Source of the DNA: an uncultured Bacteroidales bacterium
GTDB taxonomy: Bacteria; Bacteroidota; Bacteroidia; Bacteroidales; UBA932
Reading direction: 5' to 3'
DNA: 64,000 nucleotides
NCBI GenBank assembly: GCA_934695325.1
Contig: CAKUVD010000010.1
Coordinates: forward strand, 1 to 64,000
Both the position numbers and the translations under genes were made by a program. Shown here in pieces: positions 16,825-25,704 of this stretch; position 1 is the first letter of the stretch; every line of letters begins with the position of its first letter. The notes beneath the pieces are model-generated. The model saw only the letters and a list, made by a program, of their open reading frames with translations, was not told where the DNA came from and ran no database searches.

Positions 16825-17942
16825 GCCACGCGTGTGTGGTTCACGCCCTTGCCCGGAGTCTTGTAGAATGAAGCGGCAGGAGTGACCATTGTGGTCTGCC
16901 CCTCATACCTGAAGTCGGTAAGCATCCACTTCGCGAAAGACTCCGCATTATCTACAGGAATCTCGGCTATCGTATAGAAAGCGCCCATAGGAAGCGGAGA
17001 ATATACGCCTTCCATATTGTTCAGCCTTCCCACCATATAATCGCGCCTTCTGATGTATTCAGCCCTGACGGCATCGAAATAGGACTGCGGCGTGTCAAGC
17101 GCTCCCATTGCGGCGATCTGGCCGAAGATCGGAGGGCAGAGACGTGCCTGCGCATACTTCATCGCGGCCTTCATCACATCTGCATTGTGCGAGATTATAC
17201 AGCCGATGCGGCAGCCGCAGAGATTGTATCGCTTGGAGACGGAGTCGATGAGAATCACATTCTGCTCCAGCCCCGGTATGTTCATCGCCGAGAAATGCGG
17301 CTCATCGGTGTAGCAGAACTCACGATAGACCTCATCCGAGATGAGGAACAGGTCGTGCTTCTTGGCCACCTCGCCGAGCGCAAGCATATTCTCCTTAGTA
17401 TATAAGGTACCTGTAGGGTTGCCCGGGTTGCTTATGAGGATAGCCTTCGTCCTCGGAGTTATGAGTCTTTCGAATTCAGCCATATCCGGGACCTTGAATC
17501 CATTGCGGATATCGGTAGGCACGGCCTTCAGGGTGATACCGTTCATATAGGCGAATGTGTTGTAGTTCGTGTAGAACGGCTCCAGCACAATCACCTCGTC
17601 GCCCTCGTCACAAGTGATCTGAAGGGAGAGATTCACCCCCTCGCTGCCGGCGACAGTCACGATGAGCTCCGGGACCTCTATGTCAATGCCGATTTTCTTA
17701 TAGTATTTCTCGACAAGCCCTCTGCGTAGCTCGATAAGTCCCGCTGAGTTGGAATACGAGACGTGGTCGAGCGTGTTCTTGCGGACGGCTTCCAGTGCAC
17801 ATTCCGGGGACTTGATGTCAGGCTGGCCGACATTGAGATGATATACCTTGACCCCCTCCGCTTTGGCGGCATCGGCGAATGGAACCAGCTTTCTGATGGC
17901 GGAAGCCGGCATAGATTCTGACTTGTGAGAAATTTTAGCCAT
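16740..17942 (-). CDS. PLP-dependent aminotransferase, class I/II (aspartate aminotransferase-like)
   Basis: A 400-residue fold-type I aminotransferase. Visible motifs are YHLNVGQPDIKSPE, the SNPGNPTGTLYTKENM box with the cofactor-binding Asn, LISDEVYREF with the Asp and Tyr, and the lysine motif DSVSKRYNLCGCRIG. Most likely interconverts aspartate/oxaloacetate with glutamate/2-oxoglutarate, though the exact amino acid is not fixed by sequence. It is divergent from glnN and their -7 elements lie only 11 bp apart, so the two nitrogen-metabolism genes may be coordinated. Confidence 0.88.
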   Translation of the reverse strand: MAKISHKSESMPASAIRKLVPFADAAKAEGVKVYHLNVGQPDIKSPECALEAVRKNTLDHVSYSNSAGLIELRRGLVEKYYKKIGIDIEVPELIVTVAGSEGVNLSLQITCDEGDEVIVLEPFYTNYNTFAYMNGITLKAVPTDIRNGFKVPDMAEFERLITPRTKAILISNPGNPTGTLYTKENMLALGEVAKKHDLFLISDEVYREFCYTDEPHFSAMNIPGLEQNVILIDSVSKRYNLCGCRIGCIISHNADVMKAAMKYAQARLCPPIFGQIAAMGALDTPQSYFDAVRAEYIRRRDYMVGRLNNMEGVYSPLPMGAFYTIAEIPVDNAESFAKWMLTDFRYEGQTTMVTPAASFYKTPGKGVNHTRVAYVLEVPELEKALDVLERGLAAYPGRVK

Positions 17943-17984
17943 TATGTTTCGTTTTAATATGAAAATTACCTCAAATAGGTGTTA

Positions 17985-17992
17985 CAAAGATA
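17985..17992 (-). promoter_or_regulatory. Bacteroidota -7 element for the aminotransferase
   Basis: TATCTTTG followed by TAAC on the minus strand, 42 bp before the start at 17942. It lies within the likely polymerase footprint of the glnN promoter on the other strand. Confidence 0.6.
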
Positions 17993-18003
17993 GTGATTTT
18001 TTT

Positions 18004-18011
18004 TACCTTTG
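18004..18011 (+). promoter_or_regulatory. Bacteroidota -7 element for glnN
   Basis: TACCTTTG followed by CGG, 27 bp before the glnN ATG at 18039. Confidence 0.65.
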
Positions 18012-18038
18012 CGGACGTACTTAACAAAATCAAAAATT

Positions 18039-20213
18039 ATGTCAACTTTCAGACAAAGAGCTTTGGACGAAGCAGCCGCTCACACGACGGAGCGGTATTT
18101 CGTTGAGAAGAGGCCTATTTCGGCTTACTTCGGGGAAAATGTATTCGACCTCGCCAAAATGAGGAAATATATGTCCCAGACAGCCTATGACGCTGTTTTG
18201 TCTGCTGTGAAGTTCGGCAAGAAGATCGACAGGGCCGTAGCGAATGAGATCGCGTCGGCGATGAAGACCTGGGCCACGGAAAAGGGCGCCACGCATTATA
18301 CGCATCTTTTCCAGCCTCTTACCGGAACCACAGCCGAGAAACACGAGTCCTTCGTCACTGTAAAGGACGGCCAGGCATTCGAGAGATTCAGCGGAAGCGC
18401 ACTCGTCCAGCAGGAGCCTGACGCCTCCAGCTTCCCGAGCGGAGGTCTGCGTAACACATTTGAAGCCAGAGGGTATTCCGCGTGGGATCCTAACTCTCCG
18501 GTATTCATCCTTGACGAAACGCTCTGCATCCCGTCGGTATTCGTGTCATATACAGGCGAGGCTCTTGATATGAAAGTCCCGAACCTCAGGTCTATCCAGG
18601 CCCTCAGCAATGCCGCCACCTCCGTGGCGAACCTCTTCGACAAGTCCGTGAAGGCAGTCTCCGTCAATGTCGGGCTGGAGCAGGAGTACTTCCTTGTGGA
18701 TGAGGCATTGTACAATGCACGCCCTGACCTCAAGCTTTGCGACAGGACAGTCATCGGCCATACATCAGCGAAAGACCAGCAGCTTTCCGACCATTATTTC
18801 GGCGCCATCCCAAGCCGCGTGGTCGCATTTATGAAAGATTTCGAGACTGAGGCATATAAACTCGGGATTCAGCTTCAGACAAGACATAATGAGGTGGCAC
18901 CTAACCAGTTCGAGTGCGCACCGGTATTCTGCGAGGCCACCAAGGCGATCGATCAGAATATGCTTCTTATGATCCTTATGCCTAAGGTTGCAGAGAAGCA
19001 TCATCTTAAGGTTATCTTCCACGAGAAACCTTTCGACGGCATAAACGGAAGCGGCAAGCACTGCAACTGGTCAATGCAGACAGATACCGGCGTGAACCTT
19101 CTCTCCCCGGGAAAGACTCCTACCAAGAACCTTCAGTTCCTTGCGTTCTATTCTTCAGTAGTGCGTGCGGTATACCGTCACAACTATCTGCTGATGACGT
19201 CTGTATGTACCTTGAACAATTCATACAGGCTTGGCGGGCACGAGGCGCCTCCGGCAGTGATGTCCATTTTCTCCGGCTCTACATTGGCCAAGATATTCGA
19301 CAGCATCCTGAATATGAAGGATTTCTCCGATTCAGAGGCAAGCAAGGCTTCCATCCAGATGGTCAGCTCCATTCCGGAGATCGTCCAGGACAATACTGAC
19401 CGCAACAGGACGTCTCCGTTCGCCTTCACGGGAAACCGTTTCGAGTTCCGTGCTGTGGGATCGTCAGCTAATGCCGCCAGCGCCACATACGTGCTGAACT
19501 CCATCGTCGCCGAGAGCCTTAACGAATTCCGCAAGGAAGCCGAGGAACTCGAGGCCAAAGGCGAGAGCCGCCAGAGCGCTGTACTCACTGTCGTAAGGAA
19601 ATTCATCTCAGAGTCCAAGGACATTATGTTCGAAGGCAATGGATACAGCAAGGAATGGGAAGAGGAAGCCGCACGCAGAGGCCTGAGGGCTGTACGCAAT
19701 GTGCCTGAAGCCTACAAGTCATTCCTTGAGAAGGACAGCATCGATATGTTCGCCAAGCTCGGCGTTCTTTCTCCTGTCGAGTCCGAGGCCCGTTATGAGG
19801 TCCTTAACGAGACATACGTCAAGAAACTCCAGATCGAGGCGAGGCTCATCGGTGATGTCTGCCTGAACCACGTCGTTCCGGCCGCAGTAAGCTATCAGAA
19901 CATACTGGTCAAGAGCATACAGGGATGCAAGGATGTGTTCGGAGATGACTACAAGTCTCTCTGCAAGGCGGATATGGATACATATAGGAAGATATCCGGG
20001 TTCGTGAACAATCTCTCGGCTGACGTAGAGGCTCTCGTCGAAGCGAGAAAGAAAGCGAACAAGGTGGAGGATATGGCTGAAAGGGCATATCTCTATTCCA
20101 CAGAGGTGAAGGACGAGATGGACAAGGTGCGCTACAGCGCCGACCATCTGGAGATGCTTGTCGATGACGAGCTCTGGCCGCTGCCTAAATATAGGGAGCT
20201 GCTGTTCTTCTAA
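18039..20213 (+). CDS. glnN: Glutamine synthetase type III
   Basis: ATP-dependent ligation of ammonia to glutamate; the 724-residue GSIII form is typical of Bacteroidetes and cyanobacteria. Recognised from the N-terminal RYFVEKRPISAYFGENVFDLAKMRKYM, from EQEYFLVDE, from QLQTRHNEVAPNQFECAPVF, from FHEKPFDGINGSGKHCNWSM (the catalytic His region) and from NRTSPFAFTGNRFEFRAVGSS. The start was set at ATG 18039, after the promoter; upstream codons in the same frame overlap the -7 element. Monocistronic or with the lipoprotein gene 59 bp downstream. Confidence 0.97.
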   Translation: MSTFRQRALDEAAAHTTERYFVEKRPISAYFGENVFDLAKMRKYMSQTAYDAVLSAVKFGKKIDRAVANEIASAMKTWATEKGATHYTHLFQPLTGTTAEKHESFVTVKDGQAFERFSGSALVQQEPDASSFPSGGLRNTFEARGYSAWDPNSPVFILDETLCIPSVFVSYTGEALDMKVPNLRSIQALSNAATSVANLFDKSVKAVSVNVGLEQEYFLVDEALYNARPDLKLCDRTVIGHTSAKDQQLSDHYFGAIPSRVVAFMKDFETEAYKLGIQLQTRHNEVAPNQFECAPVFCEATKAIDQNMLLMILMPKVAEKHHLKVIFHEKPFDGINGSGKHCNWSMQTDTGVNLLSPGKTPTKNLQFLAFYSSVVRAVYRHNYLLMTSVCTLNNSYRLGGHEAPPAVMSIFSGSTLAKIFDSILNMKDFSDSEASKASIQMVSSIPEIVQDNTDRNRTSPFAFTGNRFEFRAVGSSANAASATYVLNSIVAESLNEFRKEAEELEAKGESRQSAVLTVVRKFISESKDIMFEGNGYSKEWEEEAARRGLRAVRNVPEAYKSFLEKDSIDMFAKLGVLSPVESEARYEVLNETYVKKLQIEARLIGDVCLNHVVPAAVSYQNILVKSIQGCKDVFGDDYKSLCKADMDTYRKISGFVNNLSADVEALVEARKKANKVEDMAERAYLYSTEVKDEMDKVRYSADHLEMLVDDELWPLPKYRELLFF

Positions 20214-20227
20214 AAAGTTAATATGCG

Positions 20228-20262
20228 TCAAGGCGATGGCTCCGCATAGAGCTTGCCTTGAA
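20228..20262 (+). repeat. Intergenic hairpin between glnN and the lipoprotein gene
   Basis: Nested inverted repeats: outer arms TCAAGGC / GCCTTGA and inner arms GCTC / GAGC. There is no T-run after it. It may be a weak terminator, an RNA processing site or a regulator of the downstream start at 20273. Confidence 0.5.
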
Positions 20263-20272
20263 CGTTAAAATA

Positions 20273-21481
20273 ATGATTGTGAAGAAGTTATTAGTGTTAT
20301 TATCAATAGTGTCACCGACCTTCGCGGTTTCTTGTATGAACCGTGGGGCCGGTGACCCTTTGTCTATTCTGTATGTCAGAGACATTATTGCTGACACCAC
20401 TTCGGCTGTCTACGGGATGCTGAAAGACGGATGTGCAGACGGCAGAAACGGCACCATAGCGGTAATCGGACAGGAAGAGGACGCATTGTCCCTCACAGGC
20501 AGGCTTGTCAGCTTCGATTGCTTCGACAATGTGGACGGGCGCAGGTCGCCTGACGGATTGCAGGATTTCGCCGGAGAGATTTTCGCCGTCATCAGTGACA
20601 ATGCCAACGCTCCGTATCGCGGCTATAAGGACAAGGATAATGTAGGTTTTCTCAAGGAATTGACTGTCAAGAATTTTCTGGGTGCGGTAGACACTGTCTG
20701 CGCATCCAGCCAATTCGACAGCCGTCAGTCTGTGAGAAAGCCTGCGTCAAAGGCAGTCATACTGGCTTCTTCATATTCATCTGCGTTCGGCTACCGGGAC
20801 ATCTGCGCATTGACCTCGGCGGCGCACTCAAATGTCAAGGTGATTTCACCACTACATTCAATGTTCCGCTATGCGGTCTCTCGTTATGGAGAGAAAGGTG
20901 CTTTCGCCGTATGGACTTCAGATGATATTCTCGGGGCGGGCGTATTCTCCGGCGTGTGGGAGACGATGGCCGAGGAGTATCCGGCACTTAGATACGATGC
21001 GTTCTGCCCCGTGCGTGACCAGTCATTGCGCGAGAGGATACTGTCTTTCTTCCGGATGTACAAGGCTTCCGGGAAACAACGTCAGATAGATGCCGTCCTG
21101 GTGGATGACGCACCATTGACGGCCGAGATGCTCAATTCAGCATTGACCACGATGATTCAGAATTCTGATGACAGTCTGGCTGTGTATCGGAACTTCCTTG
21201 CGGACAAGTTTGAATTCATTGACGCTGCCGTTCCGGTCGCTCAGGAGTGCTATATGTTTCTCCGGCAGGCAAATCTGTTCACGCACAGAGTGGCATACCC
21301 GTCAATGTCTATGTACCGGACAGTCGCGATTGCCGGTATGGCAGCGCAGGACTATGATCAGGACGGGAATTTTACTGATGACTTCAAGTACAACAGGGCG
21401 GAAGACTCGGACTATCGGACATATCTGATTGTAGAGAACCGGGAAGACGCCCATAAAGAAGAGCATTATGTTTCAGAGTAG
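20273..21481 (+). CDS. Lipoprotein of unknown function
   Basis: A 402-residue protein with a lipoprotein signal peptide: MIVKKLLVLLSIVSPTFAVSC, with the lipobox Cys at about residue 21 followed by Met-Asn, so it should be exported and lipid-anchored. The rest has Rossmann-like alternation of hydrophobic and charged segments (for example GTIAVIGQEEDAL, SKAVILASSYSSAFGYRD, IDAVLVDDAPL), which recalls periplasmic substrate-binding folds, but I recognise no family. I chose the ATG at 20273 because it puts the charged n-region directly before the hydrophobic core. It overlaps the exonuclease gene by 14 bp. Confidence 0.65.
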   Translation: MIVKKLLVLLSIVSPTFAVSCMNRGAGDPLSILYVRDIIADTTSAVYGMLKDGCADGRNGTIAVIGQEEDALSLTGRLVSFDCFDNVDGRRSPDGLQDFAGEIFAVISDNANAPYRGYKDKDNVGFLKELTVKNFLGAVDTVCASSQFDSRQSVRKPASKAVILASSYSSAFGYRDICALTSAAHSNVKVISPLHSMFRYAVSRYGEKGAFAVWTSDDILGAGVFSGVWETMAEEYPALRYDAFCPVRDQSLRERILSFFRMYKASGKQRQIDAVLVDDAPLTAEMLNSALTTMIQNSDDSLAVYRNFLADKFEFIDAAVPVAQECYMFLRQANLFTHRVAYPSMSMYRTVAIAGMAAQDYDQDGNFTDDFKYNRAEDSDYRTYLIVENREDAHKEEHYVSE

Positions 21482-22280
21482 CGTCCTCCCAGAGGAGATA
21501 GAAAAACTTGAATTGGCAGCCTTTGAAGGCAAGATTACTGTCATTGACAGACCTGGAGAGGCTCTTGAGCACGCCATATCATATCTGAGACGACAGCGCA
21601 TCATCGGATTCGACACGGAGTCCAGGCCCTGTTTCTCTCCGTCGCAGCCGAAAACCGGAGTCGCGCTTCTCCAGCTTTCAGGGCCGCGCGAAGCGTTTCT
21701 GTTCAGGATACAGCTTCTCGGAATGGACAGAAGGCTCTGCCGCATATTGTCGGACGAGAAGATCATAAAAGTCGGCGCCGCAGTGCACGATGACATACGC
21801 GGGCTGCAGAAATATGCGGACTTCGAGGCGAGGAACTTCATTGACCTTCAGAAAATCGTTTGGGAATACGGCATCAAGGACAAGAGTGTCAAGAAAATGT
21901 CTGCCATCATCCTGGGTGTACGGATTTCCAAGACACAGCAACTCTCGAACTGGGAGGCAGATGTGCTTTCCGAGTCGCAGCGCCTGTACGCGGCCACCGA
22001 TGCGTGGGTGTGCCGTGAAATGTACAATCTCTTGATGAAGTCCGAGAAGCACCCGCTTACGCCCGAGGAGATGATGCCTCCGCACCCGGTCCAGGCCAAG
22101 GACAATGCTGATGTCAATGCTGATGCCGTGTCATCCGGAAAGAAAAAGGACGTGAAATCATCAGAAGGCGGAGACAAGAAACGGCGCAGCAGTCACGGAA
22201 GAAGACGCTATTACAGGAACAGAAGACGAAACAGGAAAAGAAATACAGACAATGGCAAAGGTAATACTGAAAAAAGGTAG
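21468..22280 (+). CDS. DEDDy 3'-5' exonuclease (RNase D-like)
   Basis: A 270-residue nuclease. The DEDD signature is visible: IIGFDTESRP (Exo I Asp and Glu), GAAVHDDIRGLQ (Exo II Asp), and LYAATDAWVCREMY (Exo III Tyr and Asp). The C-terminal 60 residues are a basic, low-complexity tail (KKRRSSHGRRRYYRNRRRNRKR), likely an RNA-binding extension. It overlaps the lipoprotein gene upstream (14 bp) and the RlmI-like gene downstream (29 bp), an arrangement of exonuclease plus rRNA methyltransferase common in Bacteroidales, suggesting rRNA or tRNA maturation. Confidence 0.85.
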   Translation: MFQSSVLPEEIEKLELAAFEGKITVIDRPGEALEHAISYLRRQRIIGFDTESRPCFSPSQPKTGVALLQLSGPREAFLFRIQLLGMDRRLCRILSDEKIIKVGAAVHDDIRGLQKYADFEARNFIDLQKIVWEYGIKDKSVKKMSAIILGVRISKTQQLSNWEADVLSESQRLYAATDAWVCREMYNLLMKSEKHPLTPEEMMPPHPVQAKDNADVNADAVSSGKKKDVKSSEGGDKKRRSSHGRRRYYRNRRRNRKRNTDNGKGNTEKR

Positions 22281-23445
22281 GGAAGACTCTTTGAGAAGAT
22301 TCCATCCATGGGTGTTCTCCGGTGCGATTGCACAAGTCATAGGGGAGCCTGCAGAAGGGGATGTCGTGAGCGTATATGGCTCTGACGGAAAGTTTCTGGC
22401 GTCCGGGCATTGGCAGATAGGTTCCATTGCCGTCCGCGTGCTCAGCTTTGACAGTGAAGTCATTAACGAGGACTATTGGAGGTCAATGCTCTCCCGTGCC
22501 TTGGCTGTCCGTGTAGCCACCGGGCTCGCCGATAATGAAAGCACGAACTGCTACCGTCTTGTCCACGGAGAGGGGGATAACCTTCCCGGACTTATCATTG
22601 ACTGGTATGACGGCGTATGTGTGATGCAGGCCCATTCCGCCGGAATGTTCCGCGCCAAGAGGCAGATTGCGGACGCCCTCTTAGAGATATATGGCGACAA
22701 GTTGAAGGCTGTCTATGACAAGAGTTCCGGGACAGCTCCGTTCAAAGCCGGTCTGGATCTCATTGACGGATATCTTTATAAGAGAGAGGGATTCTGCGAT
22801 GACGAACAGATTGTCACGGAGAACGGTCACAGATTCATTGTCAATTGGACTGAAGGACAGAAGACAGGATTTTTCCTGGATCAGAGAGACAACAGAGCTC
22901 TTGTAGGAAAATACGCTAATGGGCGCAATGTCCTGAACCTGTTCTGTTATACCGGAGGGTTCTCCATCTATGCTTTAGGTTCAGGGGCTCTTCACGTGGA
23001 TTCCGTGGACAGCTCGGCAAAGGCGATGGCGCTTGTGGACAAGAACGTGGAACTGGGCGGCTTTGACAAGTCTCGCCATACGAGCCTCTGTGTCGATGCC
23101 ATTGATTTTCTTCGTGACATCCCCGCAGATAAATACGACCTTATGATTGTGGATCCGCCGGCATTCGCAAAGCATAGGGGGGCGTTGCGTAATGCGTTGA
23201 GAGCATACCAGAGGCTCAATGCCGCCGCAATATCAAAGGTCGCCCCAGGAGGCTTCATATTCACGTTCAGCTGCTCACAGGTCGTTGATAAGGAGGCGTT
23301 CGCTCTTGCCGTGTTCTCCGCGGCGGCACAGACCGGACGAAAGGTGCGTATCCTGGACAGGCTGAACCAGCCGTCAGACCACGCCGTGAACATATATCAC
23401 CCGGAAGGGGAGTATCTGAAAGGACTCCTGCTATATGTAGAATAA
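22252..23445 (+). CDS. rlmI: 23S rRNA (cytosine-C5) methyltransferase, RlmI family
   Basis: A 397-residue class I methyltransferase with an N-terminal PUA domain (about residues 1-75, with KKGREDSLRRFHPWVFSGAI) and the RlmI-type catalytic domain: GQKTGFFLDQRDNRALVGKY, the SAM motif NVLNLFCYTGGFSIYAL, VDSVDSSAKAM, DLMIVDPPAFAKH and FTFSCSQVVDKEAF with the catalytic Cys. It methylates a cytosine in 23S rRNA in E. coli (C1962). It is last in the lipoprotein-exonuclease-methyltransferase operon. Confidence 0.88.
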   Translation: MAKVILKKGREDSLRRFHPWVFSGAIAQVIGEPAEGDVVSVYGSDGKFLASGHWQIGSIAVRVLSFDSEVINEDYWRSMLSRALAVRVATGLADNESTNCYRLVHGEGDNLPGLIIDWYDGVCVMQAHSAGMFRAKRQIADALLEIYGDKLKAVYDKSSGTAPFKAGLDLIDGYLYKREGFCDDEQIVTENGHRFIVNWTEGQKTGFFLDQRDNRALVGKYANGRNVLNLFCYTGGFSIYALGSGALHVDSVDSSAKAMALVDKNVELGGFDKSRHTSLCVDAIDFLRDIPADKYDLMIVDPPAFAKHRGALRNALRAYQRLNAAAISKVAPGGFIFTFSCSQVVDKEAFALAVFSAAAQTGRKVRILDRLNQPSDHAVNIYHPEGEYLKGLLLYVE

Positions 23446-23635
23446 TTGTCCTCTGCCTTGGTCCGGGCATTTCGATGTCCGTTCCGAAAAGGTTTGTGCA
23501 TAAACGTTTTACGATCGCTTTTGCCGGGCGGCCGTAATTTTTTTCAATACTTTATGTCACGTTTTATGTCATTGAAAAATAATATGTTCATACATATCGA
23601 CGAGGTCGTCACCCAAATAATTGATATGAAATAAT

Positions 23636-23665
23636 TTGCAGTCAGCGCTAAAAGTAGTACCTTTG
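23636..23665 (+). promoter_or_regulatory. Near-consensus Bacteroidota promoter driving a candidate sRNA
   Basis: TTTG at 23636-23639 and TACCTTTG at 23658-23665 are separated by 18 bp, close to the known TTTG-N19-TAnnTTTG pattern. No protein gene follows on this strand before the terminator at 23782-23812. Confidence 0.75.
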
Positions 23666-23670
23666 TATCC

Positions 23671-23812
23671 GGGTTGATGAAGGAGTTCTTCCTCATACGG
23701 CCCGTTGGTTATTAGTTTTAGTGTTATTAATTATGTGGTTAGGTGAGCTTTTGCGCGTGAGGCGTCATTGCTCAACGATTTAAAAGGTCCTTATTCATTA
23801 AGGCCTTTTTTA
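23671..23812 (+). ncRNA. Candidate structured small RNA, about 140 nt
   Basis: The stretch between a strong promoter and a strong intrinsic terminator folds into several hairpins: a closing GGG/CCC stem (23671-23673 with 23701-23703) around a TGAAGGA/TTCCTCA arm; a long-range CGTTG/CAACG pair (about 23703 with 23773); and a nested TGAGC/GCTCA stem with inner TGCGC/GCGTCA. It holds two very short ORFs (12 codons from 23677, 16 codons from 23732) but no downstream gene on this strand, so an attenuator role is unlikely. It does not match tmRNA, RNase P or 6S RNA as far as I can tell. Flanking bases of this 440-bp gap show nothing else. Confidence 0.6.
23782..23812 (+). terminator. Intrinsic terminator of the candidate sRNA
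   Basis: Stem AAAAGG-(bulged T)-CCTTA with TAAGG-CCTTTT, loop TTCAT, followed by a T-run. Confidence 0.8.
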
Positions 23813-23888
23813 TTTGTCGTCCATACAAAACGTTTAAGGGTGGATTTCCTACCTTAAACACAGTAGCGGCTGCTGTCAGTGGCGGCCG

Positions 23889-24536
23889 TTAAAAGTAGTA
23901 GTTGATTCCTACGCTCGGGCTGATGCCGAAAGAGAAAGACGTGCCCATATTCCAAGCATAATGGTCAGAGTCTTCCTTGACCTTCGTGTCAGAGAAGCTC
24001 AGGCTGACCATATCGACGGCGATACCCCATCTGGAGGTCGGCTTGAACTCGAATGAACCCATCTCCAGTCCCATAGCGAAGCCGGCGCAAGCCTGCTTAT
24101 GGGTTACTGAATGTGACACATCAGACTTATAGTTCCCTATCGCACAGAAGATGCCGAATGACGGAGTGTAGTAGAACTTGTCCGTGATTCTGAGGTAATA
24201 GGAGATTGAAGGGCCGATGGCTACCAGATTGACCCTGTCCTTGAGCCATTTGTCATCAGTCTTTTCTGTAGGCTGCGACGTAAGGCTGTACCCGAGGCTT
24301 GCTCCGATTTTCCAGTTGTCTGCGAAGAAGTACCCGAAGTCTCCGGACAATTGGAAAGAGAATGTGGATGGAGTATTGTCTCCCTTCATTGTCGTTGAAC
24401 CAGCTGTGACATTGGTCTTAGTCGATCCAGCCGAGAATCCCAGGATGCCTCCGACTGACATATCGCCTTTGTCTTGGGCTGACATTGCGGTGCATCCGCA
24501 TACGAATGCTGCCGCGAGCATAATGATTTTTCTCAT
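23889..24536 (-). CDS. Outer-membrane beta-barrel protein
   Basis: A 215-residue protein with a signal peptide (about residues 1-20, cleaved at SAQ) and an 8- to 10-strand barrel pattern of alternating hydrophobic/aromatic residues ending in VGINYYF, the terminal Phe needed for outer-membrane insertion. It belongs to the porin-like/OmpW-type beta-barrel proteins common in Bacteroidetes; ligand unknown. It lies 21 bp downstream of maf on the same strand and is probably the last gene of the DUF3467-kdsC-maf operon. Confidence 0.8.
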   Translation of the reverse strand: MRKIIMLAAAFVCGCTAMSAQDKGDMSVGGILGFSAGSTKTNVTAGSTTMKGDNTPSTFSFQLSGDFGYFFADNWKIGASLGYSLTSQPTEKTDDKWLKDRVNLVAIGPSISYYLRITDKFYYTPSFGIFCAIGNYKSDVSHSVTHKQACAGFAMGLEMGSFEFKPTSRWGIAVDMVSLSFSDTKVKEDSDHYAWNMGTSFSFGISPSVGINYYF

Positions 24537-24557
24537 AATGAAGTACGATTAAGAAAT

Positions 24558-25139
24558 TTATCTGCAGAATTTTTGCAGTTCCTGATAAACGATATGTACG
24601 GGAAGCCCCATAATAGTGAAGAACGACCCGTCTATCTTAGTGATCCCTATATAGCCTATCCATTCCTGAATCCCATAAGCCCCGGCCTTGTCGAAAGGCT
24701 TGTAGTTGTCTACATAATACTCGATTTCGCTGTCACTGAGGTCTTTGAAATGCACATATGCGGTGTCCGACACTGTCACTTTCCTGTTCCTGTCACGAAG
24801 AGTCAATGCGGTGGTCACGTGATGGACCTTGCCGGAAAGGTGGTGCAGCATTGATATCGCCTCGTCCCTGCCGTGAGGCTTGCCCATAACGATACCGTCG
24901 CAGTACACCATCGTGTCGGATGTCAGCAGTATCTCATCATCCACCAGCGGGCGGTGAAAGCCTTCGGACTTACCTTCGGACATCAGTGCCGGAATCCGCT
25001 CCAGCGGTGTCCCTGCATCATAATGCTCGATGAACGACGTGTCCGTGTCAATGCTGAAGTCCACACCAAGCCCCGCGAGGAGTTCTCTTCTCCTCGGTGA
25101 AGCGCTGGACAGAATCAGACGTTTTCCATTAAGAGTCAT
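24558..25139 (-). CDS. maf: Maf family nucleotide pyrophosphatase
   Basis: A 193-residue house-cleaning enzyme that hydrolyses non-canonical or UTP/TTP-type nucleoside triphosphates. LILSSASPRRRELLAGLG at the N-terminus is the Maf signature, with LLTSDTMVYCDG (the key Asp), GKPHGRDEAISML and FDKAGAYGIQEW. In Bacteroidetes it often follows the KDO-8-P phosphatase gene, as it does here 15 bp upstream. Confidence 0.93.
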   Translation of the reverse strand: MTLNGKRLILSSASPRRRELLAGLGVDFSIDTDTSFIEHYDAGTPLERIPALMSEGKSEGFHRPLVDDEILLTSDTMVYCDGIVMGKPHGRDEAISMLHHLSGKVHHVTTALTLRDRNRKVTVSDTAYVHFKDLSDSEIEYYVDNYKPFDKAGAYGIQEWIGYIGITKIDGSFFTIMGLPVHIVYQELQKFCR

Positions 25140-25154
25140 TGTCTATAAATATCA

Positions 25155-25700
25155 TCAGAATCTCGCCTTGTATCTCGCCACGTCGAATGTCCAGTCCCCA
25201 CGGGCCTTGAGCACTTTTTCGATCGCGTCCCTGACGCAGCCTCGCCCTCCAGGATATGGAGACAGATAGTCAGCGGCAGCCTGCACTTCGGGAACGCTGT
25301 CAGACGGTGCCACTCCTATGCCGCATTTGACCAGCACATCGAGATCGGGGATGTCATCTCCCATATACATAACCTCTTCCGGAGCGAGTGAGTACTTTTC
25401 ACAGAAGTCATCGAAATCTGCGATCTTGTCCCTCGAGCCGAGATACACATCCTCGGCAGAGATGCCGCAGGTCTTGAATCTGGCCGTGATGGAGCCTGAA
25501 CGGCCTCCGGTTATGACGGCGCACGGGTACTCCTTCATCGCAGCCATTCTCACGGCGAAACCGTCCTTGGAATCGAACGTCCTATAAAGTTCGCCAGACA
25601 AGTCGCAGAGTATTCCTCCGTCGGTGAACACACCGTCCACATCGAAAGCGAATGCCCGTATCTTACTGAAATCGGGCGTTGATACAGCATTTGAGGACAT
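25155..25700 (-). CDS. kdsC: 3-deoxy-D-manno-octulosonate 8-phosphate phosphatase (KdsC-like HAD)
   Basis: A 181-residue HAD phosphatase without cap domain. Motif I is AFDVDGVFTDGGI, motif II VITGGRSGS, then the Lys in LGSRDKIADF and the acidic motif EVMYMGDDIPDLDV. This is the tetrameric KdsC type that releases KDO for the LPS inner core. I set the start at 25700 (MSSNAVSTPDFSKIRAF); the frame extends upstream but only across the DUF3467 gene. It sits 4 bp after DUF3467 and 15 bp before maf. Confidence 0.9.
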   Translation of the reverse strand: MSSNAVSTPDFSKIRAFAFDVDGVFTDGGILCDLSGELYRTFDSKDGFAVRMAAMKEYPCAVITGGRSGSITARFKTCGISAEDVYLGSRDKIADFDDFCEKYSLAPEEVMYMGDDIPDLDVLVKCGIGVAPSDSVPEVQAAADYLSPYPGGRGCVRDAIEKVLKARGDWTFDVARYKARF

Positions 25701-25704
25701 CAGG

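Noticed and set aside
23677..23779. Two tiny ORFs in the sRNA region (12 and 16 codons), considered as leader peptides for attenuation.
   Set aside because: No gene on the same strand follows the terminator, so attenuation has no target; kept only as a possible dual-function note.
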